Shown: positions 18,508 to 28,805, counted from the first letter of the stretch. The stretch is DNA of 64,000 nucleotides from CAVPWP01 sp050789285 (GCF_050789285.1 NZ_JBOUVX010000002.1:744001-808000), one strand, 5' to 3'. The notes: generated by a model not told the origin, from the sequence alone. A program made the numbers and translations.

Positions 18508-19110
18508 ATGGCCCATATAGACTACTATTTCGCCACGGTGTCGCCGAACACTTACCTTGCGGGCACCCGGCTGGAAGAGGTCGCCGCCCGGCACGGGGCG
18601 ACGGTCACCTACCGGCCGCTCGACATCATGGCGCTGTTCGCGCGCACCGGCGGCATTCCCCCGAAGGACCGCCACCCGTCGCGGCAGGAGTATAGGCTTC
18701 AGGAACTTCGCCGGAACGCCGTCAAGGCGGCTCTGCCGATCAACCTGAAGCCCGCCTTCTGGCCCACCAACCCCGCGCCCTCGTCCTACGCGATTATCGC
18801 CGCCCAGAACGCGGGCGGCGGAAATCTGGGGGCGCTTGTCCATGCGATCACCCGCGCCTGCTGGGCCGAAGAAAAGAACATCGCCGAAGACGCGGTGATC
18901 CGCGACTGCCTGTCTGCGGCGGGGTTCGATCCGAAGCTTGCCGATGCCGGGCTGCTGGTCGGGGCCGAAACCTATGCCCGCAACCTGGAGGATGCGGTGT
19001 CGGCCGGTGCCTTCGGCGCCCCCTTCTACATCGTCACCGAGACCGACGAGCGCTTCTGGGGGCAGGACCGGATCGCCGATCTGGACAGCTACCTCGCCGG
19101 GACGCTCTGA
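18508..19110 (+). CDS. 2-hydroxychromene-2-carboxylate isomerase-like (DsbA/GST-kappa fold)
   Basis: 200 residues. The N-terminus IDYYFATVSPNTYLAG is the GSH-binding region of the HCCA isomerase/GST-kappa family, with the active Ser in SPNTYL. The middle contains NLKPAFWPTNPAPSSYAIIAAQ and the C-terminus GAFGAPFYIVTETDERFWGQDRI, the FGAP-P-F-WGQDRL signature. It is a glutathione-dependent isomerase that in naphthalene degradation converts 2-hydroxychromene-2-carboxylate; no such pathway is nearby, so the real substrate is unknown. ACAGGAGG precedes the ATG. It is convergent with the threonine aldolase gene, 14 bp apart. Confidence 0.85.
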   Translation: MAHIDYYFATVSPNTYLAGTRLEEVAARHGATVTYRPLDIMALFARTGGIPPKDRHPSRQEYRLQELRRNAVKAALPINLKPAFWPTNPAPSSYAIIAAQNAGGGNLGALVHAITRACWAEEKNIAEDAVIRDCLSAAGFDPKLADAGLLVGAETYARNLEDAVSAGAFGAPFYIVTETDERFWGQDRIADLDSYLAGTL

Positions 19111-19135
19111 CGGCCGGGGCGGGCTCAGCCGGCCG
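19111..19135. terminator. Possible shared hairpin between convergent genes
   Basis: Inverted repeat CGGCCGG / CCGGCCG (19111-19117 and 19129-19135, 11-base loop) in the short gap between the isomerase stop and the threonine aldolase stop. No T-run follows on either strand, so termination activity is uncertain. Confidence 0.25.
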
Positions 19136-20174
19136 CGATCCTGACGAAGCGGTCGATGTCTTCGGTCCGCGCCGACCAGTCGCAGACAAGCCGTGCGGAC
19201 AGCGGCTCGTCCGGGTCATCGCCGTCAAGTGATCCGGCCCAAAGGTAGTATTCGGCCCCGGCGTCGTGCAGTCGACGGTGGGCGGCCCGGGGCAACTCGA
19301 CGAAAATCATGTTCGCCTCCGGTTCGAACCGAAGGCGCGCGCCGGGCACCCCTTTCAGCCCGTCGGCCAGCCGCCGGCAGGCGGCGTTGGCACGCTCCGC
19401 CATTTCAAGCCAGAGCCCGTCTTCCAGATAGGCCTCCATCTGGGCCGAGAGATAGCGGTGCTTCGAGAAGAGATGCGCCGACCGCTTGCGCCGCAACTCG
19501 AACTCCCAGGCCTTCGCCGGGTCGAAGATCACGGCGGCCTCGACCCCCAGAAGCCCGTTTTTCGTGCCGCCGAAGCTGACAGCGTCGACGCCGGCCTTCC
19601 ACGTCATCTCGGCCGCCGAACAGCCAAGACTCACCATCGCGTTCGCGAAACGTGCCCCGTCCATGTGAACCGGCAGACCATAGGCCTTTGCCACGTCGGT
19701 CAGCGCACGGATCTCCTCCAGCGAGTGCAAGGTTCCCCGTTCCGTCGCCTGCGTGATCGAGACCGGTCCGCGCTGCACGCCGTGCACGCCGCGCGTTTCC
19801 TCGCCCTCGATCGCGGCGCGCAGGGCGTCGGGCTCCATCTTGTCTTCGCGCCCGTGGACCAGCGTCAGCTTGGCGCCGCCCGCGAAGAACTCGGGGCAGC
19901 CGCATTCGTCCTCGTGGATATGGGCGTGAGGGGCGCAGAAGATCGTCTGCCAGGGCTGGCACAGCGTCGCCAGAAGGATCGAGTTCGCCGCCGTCCCCGT
20001 GGCGACCAGATAGACCGCCGCCTCGGGCGCCTCGAAGACCTCGCGGATGCGCTCTTGCACGCGCTCTGTCAGCGGGTCGGCACCATAGGGCAGGGCATAG
20101 CCTTCGTTGGCGCGGTGAAGCGCCTCGATGACCTTGGGGTGCGCGGGGCCGGTGTTGTCCGAGGCGAAATGCAT
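19125..20174 (-). CDS. Low-specificity L-threonine aldolase
   Basis: 349 residues from ATG 20174, which overlaps the upstream stop codon (TGATG); a GTG three bases earlier is the alternative. PLP fold type I: FASDNTGPAHPKVIEAL, VATGTAANSILLATLC, HIHEDECG, and SFGGTKNGL, whose lysine should form the aldimine. HMDGARFANAMVSLG precedes it. It cleaves L-threonine or L-allo-threonine to glycine and acetaldehyde in the cytoplasm. It is the last gene of a run ribF - YcgN-like - this gene, each overlapping the next. Confidence 0.9.
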   Translation of the reverse strand: MHFASDNTGPAHPKVIEALHRANEGYALPYGADPLTERVQERIREVFEAPEAAVYLVATGTAANSILLATLCQPWQTIFCAPHAHIHEDECGCPEFFAGGAKLTLVHGREDKMEPDALRAAIEGEETRGVHGVQRGPVSITQATERGTLHSLEEIRALTDVAKAYGLPVHMDGARFANAMVSLGCSAAEMTWKAGVDAVSFGGTKNGLLGVEAAVIFDPAKAWEFELRRKRSAHLFSKHRYLSAQMEAYLEDGLWLEMAERANAACRRLADGLKGVPGARLRFEPEANMIFVELPRAAHRRLHDAGAEYYLWAGSLDGDDPDEPLSARLVCDWSARTEDIDRFVRIAAG

Positions 20175-20644
20175 CACGGTTCCTCGTCGATGATGTGGTC
20201 TTCCCAGTCGTCCTCGTCGACCTCGAATTCCGGCACGGTCCAGCCGCGCACTGACACGCCGGCCTCGTGCACGCTTTCCGCGGTGCCCGAGATCAGCGGA
20301 TGCCAGTCGAAAAGAGGACGACCTTCATGCAGCAGCCTGTAGGCGCAGGTGCGGGGAAGCCAGTAGGCGACGTCGGGCAGCGCCTTTGGGGTAAGCACGA
20401 CGCATTCCGGCACAAGCGTCTTGCGGATTGCGTAGTTACCGCAGCGGCAGGTCTCGCCGTCCAGAAGTCGGCACGCCACGCGGGTGAAGGCGACCTCGCC
20501 GGTGTCCTCGTCTTCCAGCTTGTTGAGGCAGCACTTGCCGCAACCGTCGCAAAGCGCCTCCCATTCGCGCGGGGTCAGGTTCTTCAGCGGCACCCGTTCC
20601 CAGAAGCGGTCGCGCAACCCGTCGCGGTCGATGGGGTCGGTCAT
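20174..20644 (-). CDS. YcgN-family cysteine cluster protein (UPF0260)
   Basis: 156 residues. Conserved cysteines occur as CDGCGKCCLNK (CxxCxxCC), VACRLLDGETCRCGNY and VPECVVL, the pattern of the YcgN/YkgJ zinc- or iron-chelating cluster family. WERVPLKNLTPREWEALCDGCG and YWLPRTCAYRLLHEGRPLFDWHPL are family signatures. Function is unknown; the cysteine arrangement suggests metal binding. The start overlaps the end of ribF by 4 bp and the stop overlaps the aldolase start. Confidence 0.88.
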   Translation of the reverse strand: MTDPIDRDGLRDRFWERVPLKNLTPREWEALCDGCGKCCLNKLEDEDTGEVAFTRVACRLLDGETCRCGNYAIRKTLVPECVVLTPKALPDVAYWLPRTCAYRLLHEGRPLFDWHPLISGTAESVHEAGVSVRGWTVPEFEVDEDDWEDHIIDEEP

Positions 20645-21579
20645 GGCGCGGCAAGGATCTCGCGCGCCTGAAGGCTGTCGCGATCCATCTGTTCCACCAG
20701 CGCGTCGACGCTGTCGAACGTAAGCTCCGGGCGCAGGAATTCGACAAGCGCGACCGACAGGTGGGTGCCGTAAAGGTCGCCCGAGAAGTCGAAGAGGAAG
20801 GTTTCCAGGTTCGGGGCGTTTTCCCCGAACATCGGCCGGACGCCAAGGCTTGCCACGCCCGTATAGTCCCCGGCCAGCGGACCGTCCTGCACGCGCACCT
20901 CGACGGCATAGATGCCGTAGCGCGGAGGGTGCAGGCCAGCAATCGACATGTTGGCGGTGGGATAGCCCAGAAGACGCCCGCGCTGGTCGCCGCGGATCAC
21001 GGCGCCTTCGATGCGGTGCAGGTGCCCCAGCATCGCCGCGGCATCGCGCGGGCGGCCTTCGCTCAGCGCCTCGCGGATGCGGGTCGACGAGACTTCGATC
21101 CCGCCGGTTTCGATCAGGTCGGCCACTGTCACGCCAAAGCCCATCTCGGCGCCGAAGACCTCGAGATCGGCGGCGGTTCCCGTGCGGCCCTTGCCGAAGC
21201 AGAAGTCGCGGCCGACGACCACATGCGCAAGACCCAGTCCGTCATGGATCACGTCGCGCGCGAAGGCTTCCGGCGACAGCGCCGACAGGGCCGCGTTGAA
21301 GCTGAGTTCGTAAAGGATGTCGACGCCAAGCCGTTCTAGGCGGTGGGTCTTGGCTTCCGAGTTCATCAGCCGGAAGGGCGGGGACTTCGGGGCGAAGTAT
21401 TCGCGCGGATGCGGCTCGAAGGTCAGGATGCCCAGGGGCGCGCCCAGGCGCAGGGCTTCGGCGCGGGCGATGTCGATGACCGCCCGATGGCCAAGATGGA
21501 CGCCGTCGAAATTGCCGATCGCGGCGCTCGCGCCCCGATCCCCGGCCTTGGCATACTGGTAGTCACGCAGAACCCGCAT
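20641..21579 (-). CDS. ribF: Bifunctional riboflavin kinase / FAD synthetase
   Basis: 312 residues from ATG 21579 (MRVLRDYQYAKAG). The N-terminal nucleotidyltransferase domain has IGNFDGVHLGHRAVI and VVGRDFCFGKGRTG; SSTRIREALSEG follows. The C-terminal riboflavin kinase domain has LGYPTANMS, YGIYAVEVR and VASLGVRPMFGENAPNLETFLFDF. It phosphorylates riboflavin to FMN and adenylates FMN to FAD in the cytoplasm. Length is normal (about 310). An earlier in-frame start exists but adds unconserved sequence. Confidence 0.95.
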   Translation of the reverse strand: MRVLRDYQYAKAGDRGASAAIGNFDGVHLGHRAVIDIARAEALRLGAPLGILTFEPHPREYFAPKSPPFRLMNSEAKTHRLERLGVDILYELSFNAALSALSPEAFARDVIHDGLGLAHVVVGRDFCFGKGRTGTAADLEVFGAEMGFGVTVADLIETGGIEVSSTRIREALSEGRPRDAAAMLGHLHRIEGAVIRGDQRGRLLGYPTANMSIAGLHPPRYGIYAVEVRVQDGPLAGDYTGVASLGVRPMFGENAPNLETFLFDFSGDLYGTHLSVALVEFLRPELTFDSVDALVEQMDRDSLQAREILAAP

Positions 21580-21618
21580 GGGCGCTGGCCTATCGCCGCG
21601 CGCGCCGGGGTGCAAGCG

Positions 21619-22062
21619 TCAGTCGAACTTGCCGGACGGCGCCAGCACGACGGCCTCGCCCTTGAGGACGGGCTTGCCGTTCACGAGGCAGCGTGTGTCA
21701 AGCGTGACGCGGCGCTTGGCATAGTCGATCGCCATGACCTCGACCTCGGCGCGGACATGATCGCCGGGACGCACGGGGGCAAGGAACCTGAGCGTCTGGC
21801 CCAGATAGACGGTGCCATGTCCGGGAAGCTGCTCGCCGATGACGGCCGAGATCAGGCCGGCGGTCAGCATTCCGTGGGCGATGCGGCCCTCGAAGATCGT
21901 GTCCATCGCATAGGCGTCGTCCAGATGCACCGGGTTCCGGTCGGTCGAGACCTGGGCGAAAAGCTCGATGTCGAGATCGGTGATCTCCTTCACGAGGTGG
22001 CGCGTCATGCCCACCTCGAGATCCTCGATGACGATGGTTCCACGCGGCATGTTGTCGAGCAT
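21619..22062 (-). CDS. MaoC-family (R)-specific enoyl-CoA hydratase-like protein
   Basis: 147 residues. Hot-dog fold with the hydratase 2 signature: FAQVSTDRNPVHLDDAYA (catalytic Asp/His region) and FEGRIAHGMLTAGLISAVIGEQLPG. It resembles short PhaJ/MaoC hydratases that convert trans-2-enoyl-CoA to (R)-3-hydroxyacyl-CoA, feeding polyhydroxyalkanoate synthesis or fatty-acid metabolism. No PHA synthase gene is in the window. It lies 39 bp upstream of ribF on the same strand and may be co-transcribed. A possible later start (MPRGTIV) would shorten it by four residues. Confidence 0.88.
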   Translation of the reverse strand: MLDNMPRGTIVIEDLEVGMTRHLVKEITDLDIELFAQVSTDRNPVHLDDAYAMDTIFEGRIAHGMLTAGLISAVIGEQLPGHGTVYLGQTLRFLAPVRPGDHVRAEVEVMAIDYAKRRVTLDTRCLVNGKPVLKGEAVVLAPSGKFD

Positions 22063-22153
22063 CGCAAAATCCGTTCCGCAACATTCGGGCGCTTGTGGTC
22101 CGAACTTTGAAACTTAATTACTTTGCGGCCGCAGAAAAGCAAGCTCTATCGGG

Positions 22154-23026
22154 TCAGCGCAGCTTACCTATCGCGTAGGTCGAGGTGACCATCTCCTGCG
22201 CCAGGTAACGCTCGAGCGCGTCCGGGTCGGGGTCCGTCACCGTCCGCGTCTCGGTCGCCGCGATCCCGCCGGTGACGAAAAGCGAATCGATGTCCTCGCC
22301 CAGAGCGCCCTTGATGTCGGTCGCGATCCCATCGCCCACGGCAAGGATGCGCGAGTCCGGAACCGAATCGCCTAGATCGGCCAGCCGGCGCCGGGCAAGG
22401 TCGTAGACGGGCGGATGAGGCTTGCCGAAGTAAAGGCTTTCGCCGCCCATCTCTTCGTAAAGCGCGGCAAGGGCCCCGGCGCACCAGATGCGTTCGTGGC
22501 CCCGGTCGACCACGATGTCGGGATTTGCGCAAAGAAGCTTGAGCCCCTTGGTCTTGGCGTAAAGGAATTCGCCCCGATAGGCCGAGGGATCGGCGTGAGG
22601 GTCCTGTGGGCCGGTGCAGACGATGCCCGTCGCCTCGGTCAGGGGAACCCGGCGGACTTCCGGGCAGGGATCAAGCAGGTGGATCGGCTCGAAGAAGGTC
22701 AGGTCTCGCTCTTCTCCGATGAAATGGACGTCATGACCGACCGCGCCCTGGAACATGGCCAGCCGCGCGCTGTCGCCCGAGGTGGCGATCACGTCCCAGC
22801 AGTCGCGCGGAACGCCCATGCCATCCAGTTGCACCTCGACGTCGTGCCGGGGGCGCGGGGCGTTGGTCAGCAACACGACCTTGCCCCCGCCCGCGCGAAA
22901 GCCACGCAACGCCGCCACCGCTTCGGGGAAGGGGGCGATGCCGTTGTGAAGGCATCCCCAGAGGTCGCAGAAGAGGGCATCGTAGTTGGCCGCGATGTCG
23001 GCTAGGCTTTCGATGATGCGGGTCAT
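22154..23026 (-). CDS. TIGR01459-family HAD-IIA hydrolase
   Basis: 290 residues with GGAG six bases before ATG 23026. HAD motif I appears as LFCDLWGCLHNG (nucleophile Asp, with Trp in place of the common acid/base residue), motif II as VVLLTNAPRPR, and motif IV as GDGIATDIKGAL. The C2-type cap places it with NagD/PGP-like phosphatases, and the overall sequence fits the TIGR01459 group common in Alphaproteobacteria. The substrate is unknown. It is divergent from the following membrane-protein gene. Confidence 0.9.
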   Translation of the reverse strand: MTRIIESLADIAANYDALFCDLWGCLHNGIAPFPEAVAALRGFRAGGGKVVLLTNAPRPRHDVEVQLDGMGVPRDCWDVIATSGDSARLAMFQGAVGHDVHFIGEERDLTFFEPIHLLDPCPEVRRVPLTEATGIVCTGPQDPHADPSAYRGEFLYAKTKGLKLLCANPDIVVDRGHERIWCAGALAALYEEMGGESLYFGKPHPPVYDLARRRLADLGDSVPDSRILAVGDGIATDIKGALGEDIDSLFVTGGIAATETRTVTDPDPDALERYLAQEMVTSTYAIGKLR

Positions 23027-23136
23027 AGGATCTCCGGAAGAAGGCGCGACAGGCTCATGACGTCCCCGTGTGAAGCCTGCACGACGGGAAGAAAAGGGGC
23101 CTGTCGCGTGATCGCCGACTTTTTCGGGATGTGCGA

Positions 23137-23781
23137 ATGACCTTGCGCCGCGTTGTATTGGCCCTTCTCTACCTGGGCCTTCTTGCTGGCGGGCTTTGGC
23201 TGTCGACCCTGCTGCACGAGGTTGTGGCGGATGTCGAGGCGGGGCCGGTCGCGCGTGGCGCCATCGTTCTTGGGGTCTTTCTCTTCATCGCGTTCTCGGC
23301 CCTGCCCTTCGTGCCCGGCGCCGAGATCGGTCTGGGGCTTCTGATGGTGCTGGGGGCGCGGGGGGCGTTGCTGGTCTATCTGGCGATGGTGGCCGCGCTG
23401 GCGCTGTCCTTCGCCATGGGGCGTTTCGTGACGCCCGGCTGGATTGCCCGCGCCCTTGGCGCGCTGGGCCTCGAGCGGGCGCGCGATTTCGTCCTGAGAA
23501 CCGCCGATCTGGCCGACGCCGACAGGGTGCGCTTCATCGAGAGTACCGCCCCAAGGCGCTGGGTCCCGTTTCTGCTTCGCAACCGCTATGTCGCCCTTGC
23601 GCTTTTGTTCAACATGCCGGGCAACGTCGTCCTGGGCGGCGGCGGAGGCATAGCCTTCGCTGCCGGCGCCAGCCGCCTGTTCGGGGCGGGACCCTACGTT
23701 CTGACCGTGCTGATCGCCGTCGCGCCGGTCCCGCTCATGTTCTGGCTGTTCGGGACCGGCGGGGTCTGGTTCACAGTGTAA
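23137..23781 (+). CDS. VTT/DedA-like integral membrane protein
   Basis: 214 residues (a GTG at 23131 is an alternative start). Five or six hydrophobic segments: about 4-22, 36-56, 58-80, 85-100, 152-175 and 185-205. FVPGAEIGLGLLMVLGARGALLVYLAMVAALALSFAMGR resembles the PG-x(n)-G core of VTT (SNARE-associated) domain proteins. A second glycine-rich motif, FNMPGNVVLGGGGGIAFAAG, mirrors the other half of that fold. VTT proteins act in lipid scrambling or flipping, so a transport role is possible. The 3' end overlaps the convergent ppaC gene by 11 bp. Confidence 0.6.
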   Translation: MTLRRVVLALLYLGLLAGGLWLSTLLHEVVADVEAGPVARGAIVLGVFLFIAFSALPFVPGAEIGLGLLMVLGARGALLVYLAMVAALALSFAMGRFVTPGWIARALGALGLERARDFVLRTADLADADRVRFIESTAPRRWVPFLLRNRYVALALLFNMPGNVVLGGGGGIAFAAGASRLFGAGPYVLTVLIAVAPVPLMFWLFGTGGVWFTV

Positions 23782-24691
23782 GCGCCGGGATGATCTGCTT
23801 CTTGCGGCTCATTATGCCGGGCAGGACGACCGTGTCGCCGGTGACCGTGGCGCCGAAGCTTTTCTCGGCAAGGGTCTTCACCAGATCGTTCGGCACCAGA
23901 AGCGTCGCCTGCTCGTTGAGGATGTCGACCACGAAGAGAAGCACCTGGTCGGCGCCGTCTTCCTTCGCCACGTCCGTCATCGCCGCCATCAGGCTCTGCT
24001 TGCGCGACAGCACCGTCGCGGGCGAGGTGGTCTCCAGGACCGAGACGCGCAATTCCTTGCCGGCGACGGTGTATTCCTTGGAATCCATCCGCAGCAGTTC
24101 GGCATCCGAAAAGGCCGACACGTCGGACTTCGCCGCGAACAATTCGGCGGCGTAATCGGGGATCGAGATGCCAAGCTCGTGCGCAAGATCCTCGGCCACG
24201 GCGCGGTCATGCGCGGTCGTGGTGGGCGAGCGGAACTCAAGCGTGTCCGACAGGATGCACGACAGCATGACCGCGCGCACCCAGTCGGGCATCTTCGCGG
24301 TGTCGTCGCCCATCAGGTCGTAAAGGATCGTCGCCGTGCAGGCGAGCGGGCGGACGGTGATGTCGATCGGTCCCTTGGTCTCGAGTCCGCCCACCAACTT
24401 GTGGTGGTCGATGATCGCCCGGATGTCGGCGTCGTTGATGCCCGCCGGCAGTTCCGCCGGATTGTTCGTGTCGACGATGACAACCGGCTGACCGGCGGGA
24501 ACGTCACCGATCATGCGGGGCTTCGGGATGTCCCAGCGCGTCAGCACGAAGGCGGCCTCGGTGTTGGGCTCTCCCAGCAGGACGGCCTCGGCGTCGCCGC
24601 CCTGCACCTCGTTCAGGTACCAGGCCCAAATGATCGGCGATCCGGTCGAATCGGTGTCGGGGGACTTGTGGCCGAAGACGAGAGTGGTCAT
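23771..24691 (-). CDS. ppaC: Manganese-dependent inorganic pyrophosphatase (DHH family)
   Basis: 306 residues. Family II pyrophosphatase motifs: FGHKSPDTDS near the N-terminus, VIVDTNNP, IIDHHKLVGG (the DHH motif), and SDTLEFRSPTTT. The C-terminal DHHA2 domain contains VSVLETTSPATVLSRK and the SRKKQIIP substrate-binding motif. It hydrolyses pyrophosphate to phosphate in the cytoplasm using Mn2+ or Co2+. No CBS insert is present. The length matches short family II enzymes of Rhodobacterales. Confidence 0.95.
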   Translation of the reverse strand: MTTLVFGHKSPDTDSTGSPIIWAWYLNEVQGGDAEAVLLGEPNTEAAFVLTRWDIPKPRMIGDVPAGQPVVIVDTNNPAELPAGINDADIRAIIDHHKLVGGLETKGPIDITVRPLACTATILYDLMGDDTAKMPDWVRAVMLSCILSDTLEFRSPTTTAHDRAVAEDLAHELGISIPDYAAELFAAKSDVSAFSDAELLRMDSKEYTVAGKELRVSVLETTSPATVLSRKQSLMAAMTDVAKEDGADQVLLFVVDILNEQATLLVPNDLVKTLAEKSFGATVTGDTVVLPGIMSRKKQIIPALTL

Positions 24692-24839
24692 GCGAATGTT
24701 CCTGAGGATCAGCTTTGAAGGGGGTGTGGTTCGCGCGCCTTATAGGTAGGGGCGCGGGCCTTGTCACGGGGAAGACGGGGCATGACCGGGTATGCCACCC
24801 GATGCGGTCCGGGAACCCGCGATTTTGCGGAATGATGCG

Positions 24840-24868
24840 TTGACACCCGCCCGCGCCTTGCCTATCTC
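24840..24868 (+). promoter_or_regulatory. Sigma-70-type promoter of groESL
   Basis: A -35 box TTGACA (24840-24845) and a -10 box TATCTC (24863-24868) are separated by 17 bases. The transcription start would fall at about 24875, directly at the beginning of the CIRCE element, so HrcA binding would block initiation. Confidence 0.75.
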
Positions 24869-24875
24869 CGCAGCG

Positions 24876-24902
24876 TTAGCACTCGACCAAGGTGAGTGCT
24901 AA
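24876..24902 (+). promoter_or_regulatory. CIRCE element (HrcA operator)
   Basis: Perfect match to the CIRCE consensus: TTAGCACTC (24876-24884), a 9-base spacer, then GAGTGCTAA (24894-24902). It lies 33 bp before the groES start and overlaps the expected transcription start. HrcA repression relieved by heat or GroEL titration is the known mode of control. Confidence 0.97.
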
Positions 24903-24934
24903 GAAAAGAAACATGAGCCAAGGAGCGTTCTGAG

Positions 24935-25222
24935 ATGGCTTTCAAACCTCTGCATGACCGTGTGCTGGTCCGTCGCGTCCAGAGCGACGAGAAGACCAAA
25001 GGGGGCCTGATCATCCCCGACAGCGCAAAAGAAAAGCCCGCCGAGGGCGAAGTTGTCGCTGTTGGCGCTGGCGCCAAGGACGAGGACGGCGATCGGATCA
25101 AGATGGACGTCAAGGCCGGCGACCGTATCCTGTTCGGCAAGTGGTCGGGCACCGAGATCACGCTGGACGGCGAAGAGCTGCTGATCATGAAGGAAAGCGA
25201 CATCCTCGGCGTGATCGATTGA
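24935..25222 (+). CDS. groES: Co-chaperonin GroES
   Basis: 95 residues. FKPLHDRVLVRRVQSDEKTK, then GGLIIPDSAKEKPAEGEVVAVG (mobile loop and beta-barrel) and GDRILFGKWSGTEI mark Cpn10. It caps the GroEL cylinder during protein folding. The gene follows promoter and CIRCE element and precedes groEL by 53 bp; both have GGAG ribosome-binding sites. Length is standard. Confidence 0.98.
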   Translation: MAFKPLHDRVLVRRVQSDEKTKGGLIIPDSAKEKPAEGEVVAVGAGAKDEDGDRIKMDVKAGDRILFGKWSGTEITLDGEELLIMKESDILGVID

Positions 25223-25275
25223 TCGCCTGAACCTGTCGATCCACCAGAAATTCCAGACAACCAGGAGCAAGCAAC

Positions 25276-26910
<1,635 letters not shown>

Positions 26911-26928
26911 TCCGGACCGACAGAACCG

Positions 26929-26957
26929 GAAAAGGGCGCCTTCGGGCGCCCTTTTTC
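26929..26957 (+). terminator. Rho-independent terminator of groESL
   Basis: Hairpin GGGCGCC-TTCG-GGCGCCC (26934-26951) with a stable UUCG-type tetraloop, an A-run on the 5' side and CTTTTTC directly after the stem. Confidence 0.92.
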
Positions 26958-27031
26958 TTTCGGCGCGCGGCCTTGCCCCCCTGCCATGCAGGGTGCAGGG
27001 TTCGCGCGATTGACGAACACCGGAGAGATCC

Positions 27032-27895
27032 ATGGACGAACGGATCGGCGTGATCGGCCTTGGCCGGATGGGCCACGCCCTTGCGGCGCGGCTGGCGATG
27101 CAAGGGTATGCCGTGACCGGCTGGACGCGCAGCGGCATCGACCCGGCCGCCGCGCGCGCGGCCGGGTTCGCCTCGGTTTCCTCGCTTGCCGACGCCGTGT
27201 CGGCCGCGGACGTCCTTCTTCTGTCGCTCTTCGACGAGGCGGCGGTGACGGACGTTCTGTCCCGCCTGGCCGCCCTCGACCTGTCGGGCAGGCTTCTGGT
27301 CGAGACAAGCACGGTGTCGCCCGAGGTGGTGCGAAGTGCCGCCCCGGCGATCGAGGCCGCAGGCGGACGGATCATCGATGCGCCGATCTCGGGTGGGCCC
27401 GAGATGGTGGCCGCCGGAACGATCGGCCTCTTCGTCGGCGGCGCGGAAAGCGACGTCGCGCGCTTCGCGCCGATCGCCGTCCACCTGACGCCGCGGGCCG
27501 TGCCGGTCGGCGCCCTTGGCGCCGGGCACGCCGCGAAGATCGTCAACAACGTCGCCCTTGGCGGGGCCTGGCAGGCGATGATCGAATCGATGCGCCTGGG
27601 CGCGCGCCTTGGCCTTGACCTGCCCACGATGGTCGAGCTTCTGCGGGAAAGTCCCGCGTCGAACCCGTCGTTCCGGACCCGCGTGCCGAAGATCCTGGGC
27701 GAGGACGACGAGGTCGGCTTTCCCGTCGCCGGCGTGGTGAAGGACCAGACCCTGTTCCTGCGCATCGCCGAGGCGGCGGGCGAAAACCTGCCTGCCCTGA
27801 CGGCCGCGCGCGGGAACTTCGCCGCGGCGGCCGAGGCGGGTCTGGCGGACGCGGATCTTGCGCGGGTCATCCCCTTCCGGGTCCGTCGCACGTGA
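27032..27895 (+). CDS. NAD(P)-dependent beta-hydroxyacid dehydrogenase (HIBADH-like)
   Basis: 287 residues. The Rossmann motif GVIGLGRMGHALAARL opens the protein, VETSTVSPEVV follows, and DAPISGGPEMVAAGTIGLFVGG is the substrate-binding signature of beta-hydroxyacid dehydrogenases. GHAAKIVNN provides the catalytic lysine. Substrate choice (3-hydroxyisobutyrate, tartronate semialdehyde, succinic semialdehyde or imines) cannot be read from sequence. The next gene starts inside its last codons (GTGA overlap), so the dehydrogenase and an EamA transporter are probably expressed together. Confidence 0.85.
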   Translation: MDERIGVIGLGRMGHALAARLAMQGYAVTGWTRSGIDPAAARAAGFASVSSLADAVSAADVLLLSLFDEAAVTDVLSRLAALDLSGRLLVETSTVSPEVVRSAAPAIEAAGGRIIDAPISGGPEMVAAGTIGLFVGGAESDVARFAPIAVHLTPRAVPVGALGAGHAAKIVNNVALGGAWQAMIESMRLGARLGLDLPTMVELLRESPASNPSFRTRVPKILGEDDEVGFPVAGVVKDQTLFLRIAEAAGENLPALTAARGNFAAAAEAGLADADLARVIPFRVRRT

Positions 27896-28740
27896 CCGCC
27901 GCGCTGCGCCTCGGGCTTCTGGTGGCGCTGGTCATGACGGCCTTCGCGGCAAATTCGGTCCTGAACCGTCTGGCCCTCGCGGGGGGCGGGGCCGGGCCGG
28001 CGGCCTTCGCCGCCGTCCGCCTTCTGACTGGCGCGGCGGCGCTGGCCGTCCTTCTTCGTCTGCGGGGCCGTGCCCTGCCGCTTGCCGCCAAGGGCCGCTG
28101 GAAGGGGGCCGGCGCGCTGGCGCTGTACGTTCTGGGGTTTTCCTTCGCCTATGTGACGCTCGATGCCGGCGTTGGCGCGCTGATCCTTTTCGGCGGGGTG
28201 CAGATCACCATGTTCGCGGGCGCGCTGATCGGGGGGGAACGCCCCTCACCCCTGCGCTGGGCCGGGGCCGGGGTGGCCGTCCTTGGCCTTGTCTGGCTGC
28301 TTTGGCCCGCCGGGGCGGCGGTGCCGAACGCGGGCGGGGCGGCCCTGATGGCGGCGGCCGCGCTTGGCTGGGGGGTCTATTCGCTGATCGGGCGCGGGGC
28401 GACCGACCCGCTGGCCGAGACGGCGGCGAACTTCGTCTGGGCTGCGCCCGTCGGGCTGCTGGCCTGGATCGTGGTCGCCGACGCGATGGCCCCTTCGGGC
28501 GTGCTGCTTGCGGCGCTGTCCGGCGTGGTGACCTCGGGCCTTGGCTACGCGCTGTGGTATGCCGTCCTGCCCCGGCTTGCGGCATCGACGGCCGCGCTTT
28601 CACAGCTTACCGTGCCGGTGATCGCGCTGGCAGGGGGGGCGGTGCTGCTGGGCGAGGCGGTGACATTGCGGGTGGTCCTTGCCTCGGCGCTGGTGATCGG
28701 CGGCGTGGCGCTGGGCGTCGCGGCGACCCGGCGCCGTTGA
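27892..28740 (+). CDS. EamA-family (DMT superfamily) transporter
   Basis: 282 residues from GTG 27892. Ten predicted membrane helices come from two EamA repeats (about 1-135 and 145-282). AANSVLNRLALAGGGAGPAAFAAVRLLTGA is the first repeat signature. ASTAALSQLTVPVIALAGGAVLLGEAVTLRVVLASALVIGGV is the second, with the characteristic P-V...GE pattern. It probably exports or imports small metabolites across the inner membrane; the substrate is unknown. It overlaps the dehydrogenase gene by 4 bp. Confidence 0.88.
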   Translation: MTAALRLGLLVALVMTAFAANSVLNRLALAGGGAGPAAFAAVRLLTGAAALAVLLRLRGRALPLAAKGRWKGAGALALYVLGFSFAYVTLDAGVGALILFGGVQITMFAGALIGGERPSPLRWAGAGVAVLGLVWLLWPAGAAVPNAGGAALMAAAALGWGVYSLIGRGATDPLAETAANFVWAAPVGLLAWIVVADAMAPSGVLLAALSGVVTSGLGYALWYAVLPRLAASTAALSQLTVPVIALAGGAVLLGEAVTLRVVLASALVIGGVALGVAATRRR

Positions 28741-28805
28741 TCTTTCTCAAGGCGCGGGCGAGCCGCGTTGCCTATCGTCGCCGCGAGTCATTTCAGGAGG
28801 CCAAC

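Noticed and set aside
27858..28805. Upstream extension of the bactofilin-like frame
   Set aside because: It overlaps the EamA gene in another phase; the proper start at 28806 has a CAGGAGG site and a signal peptide.
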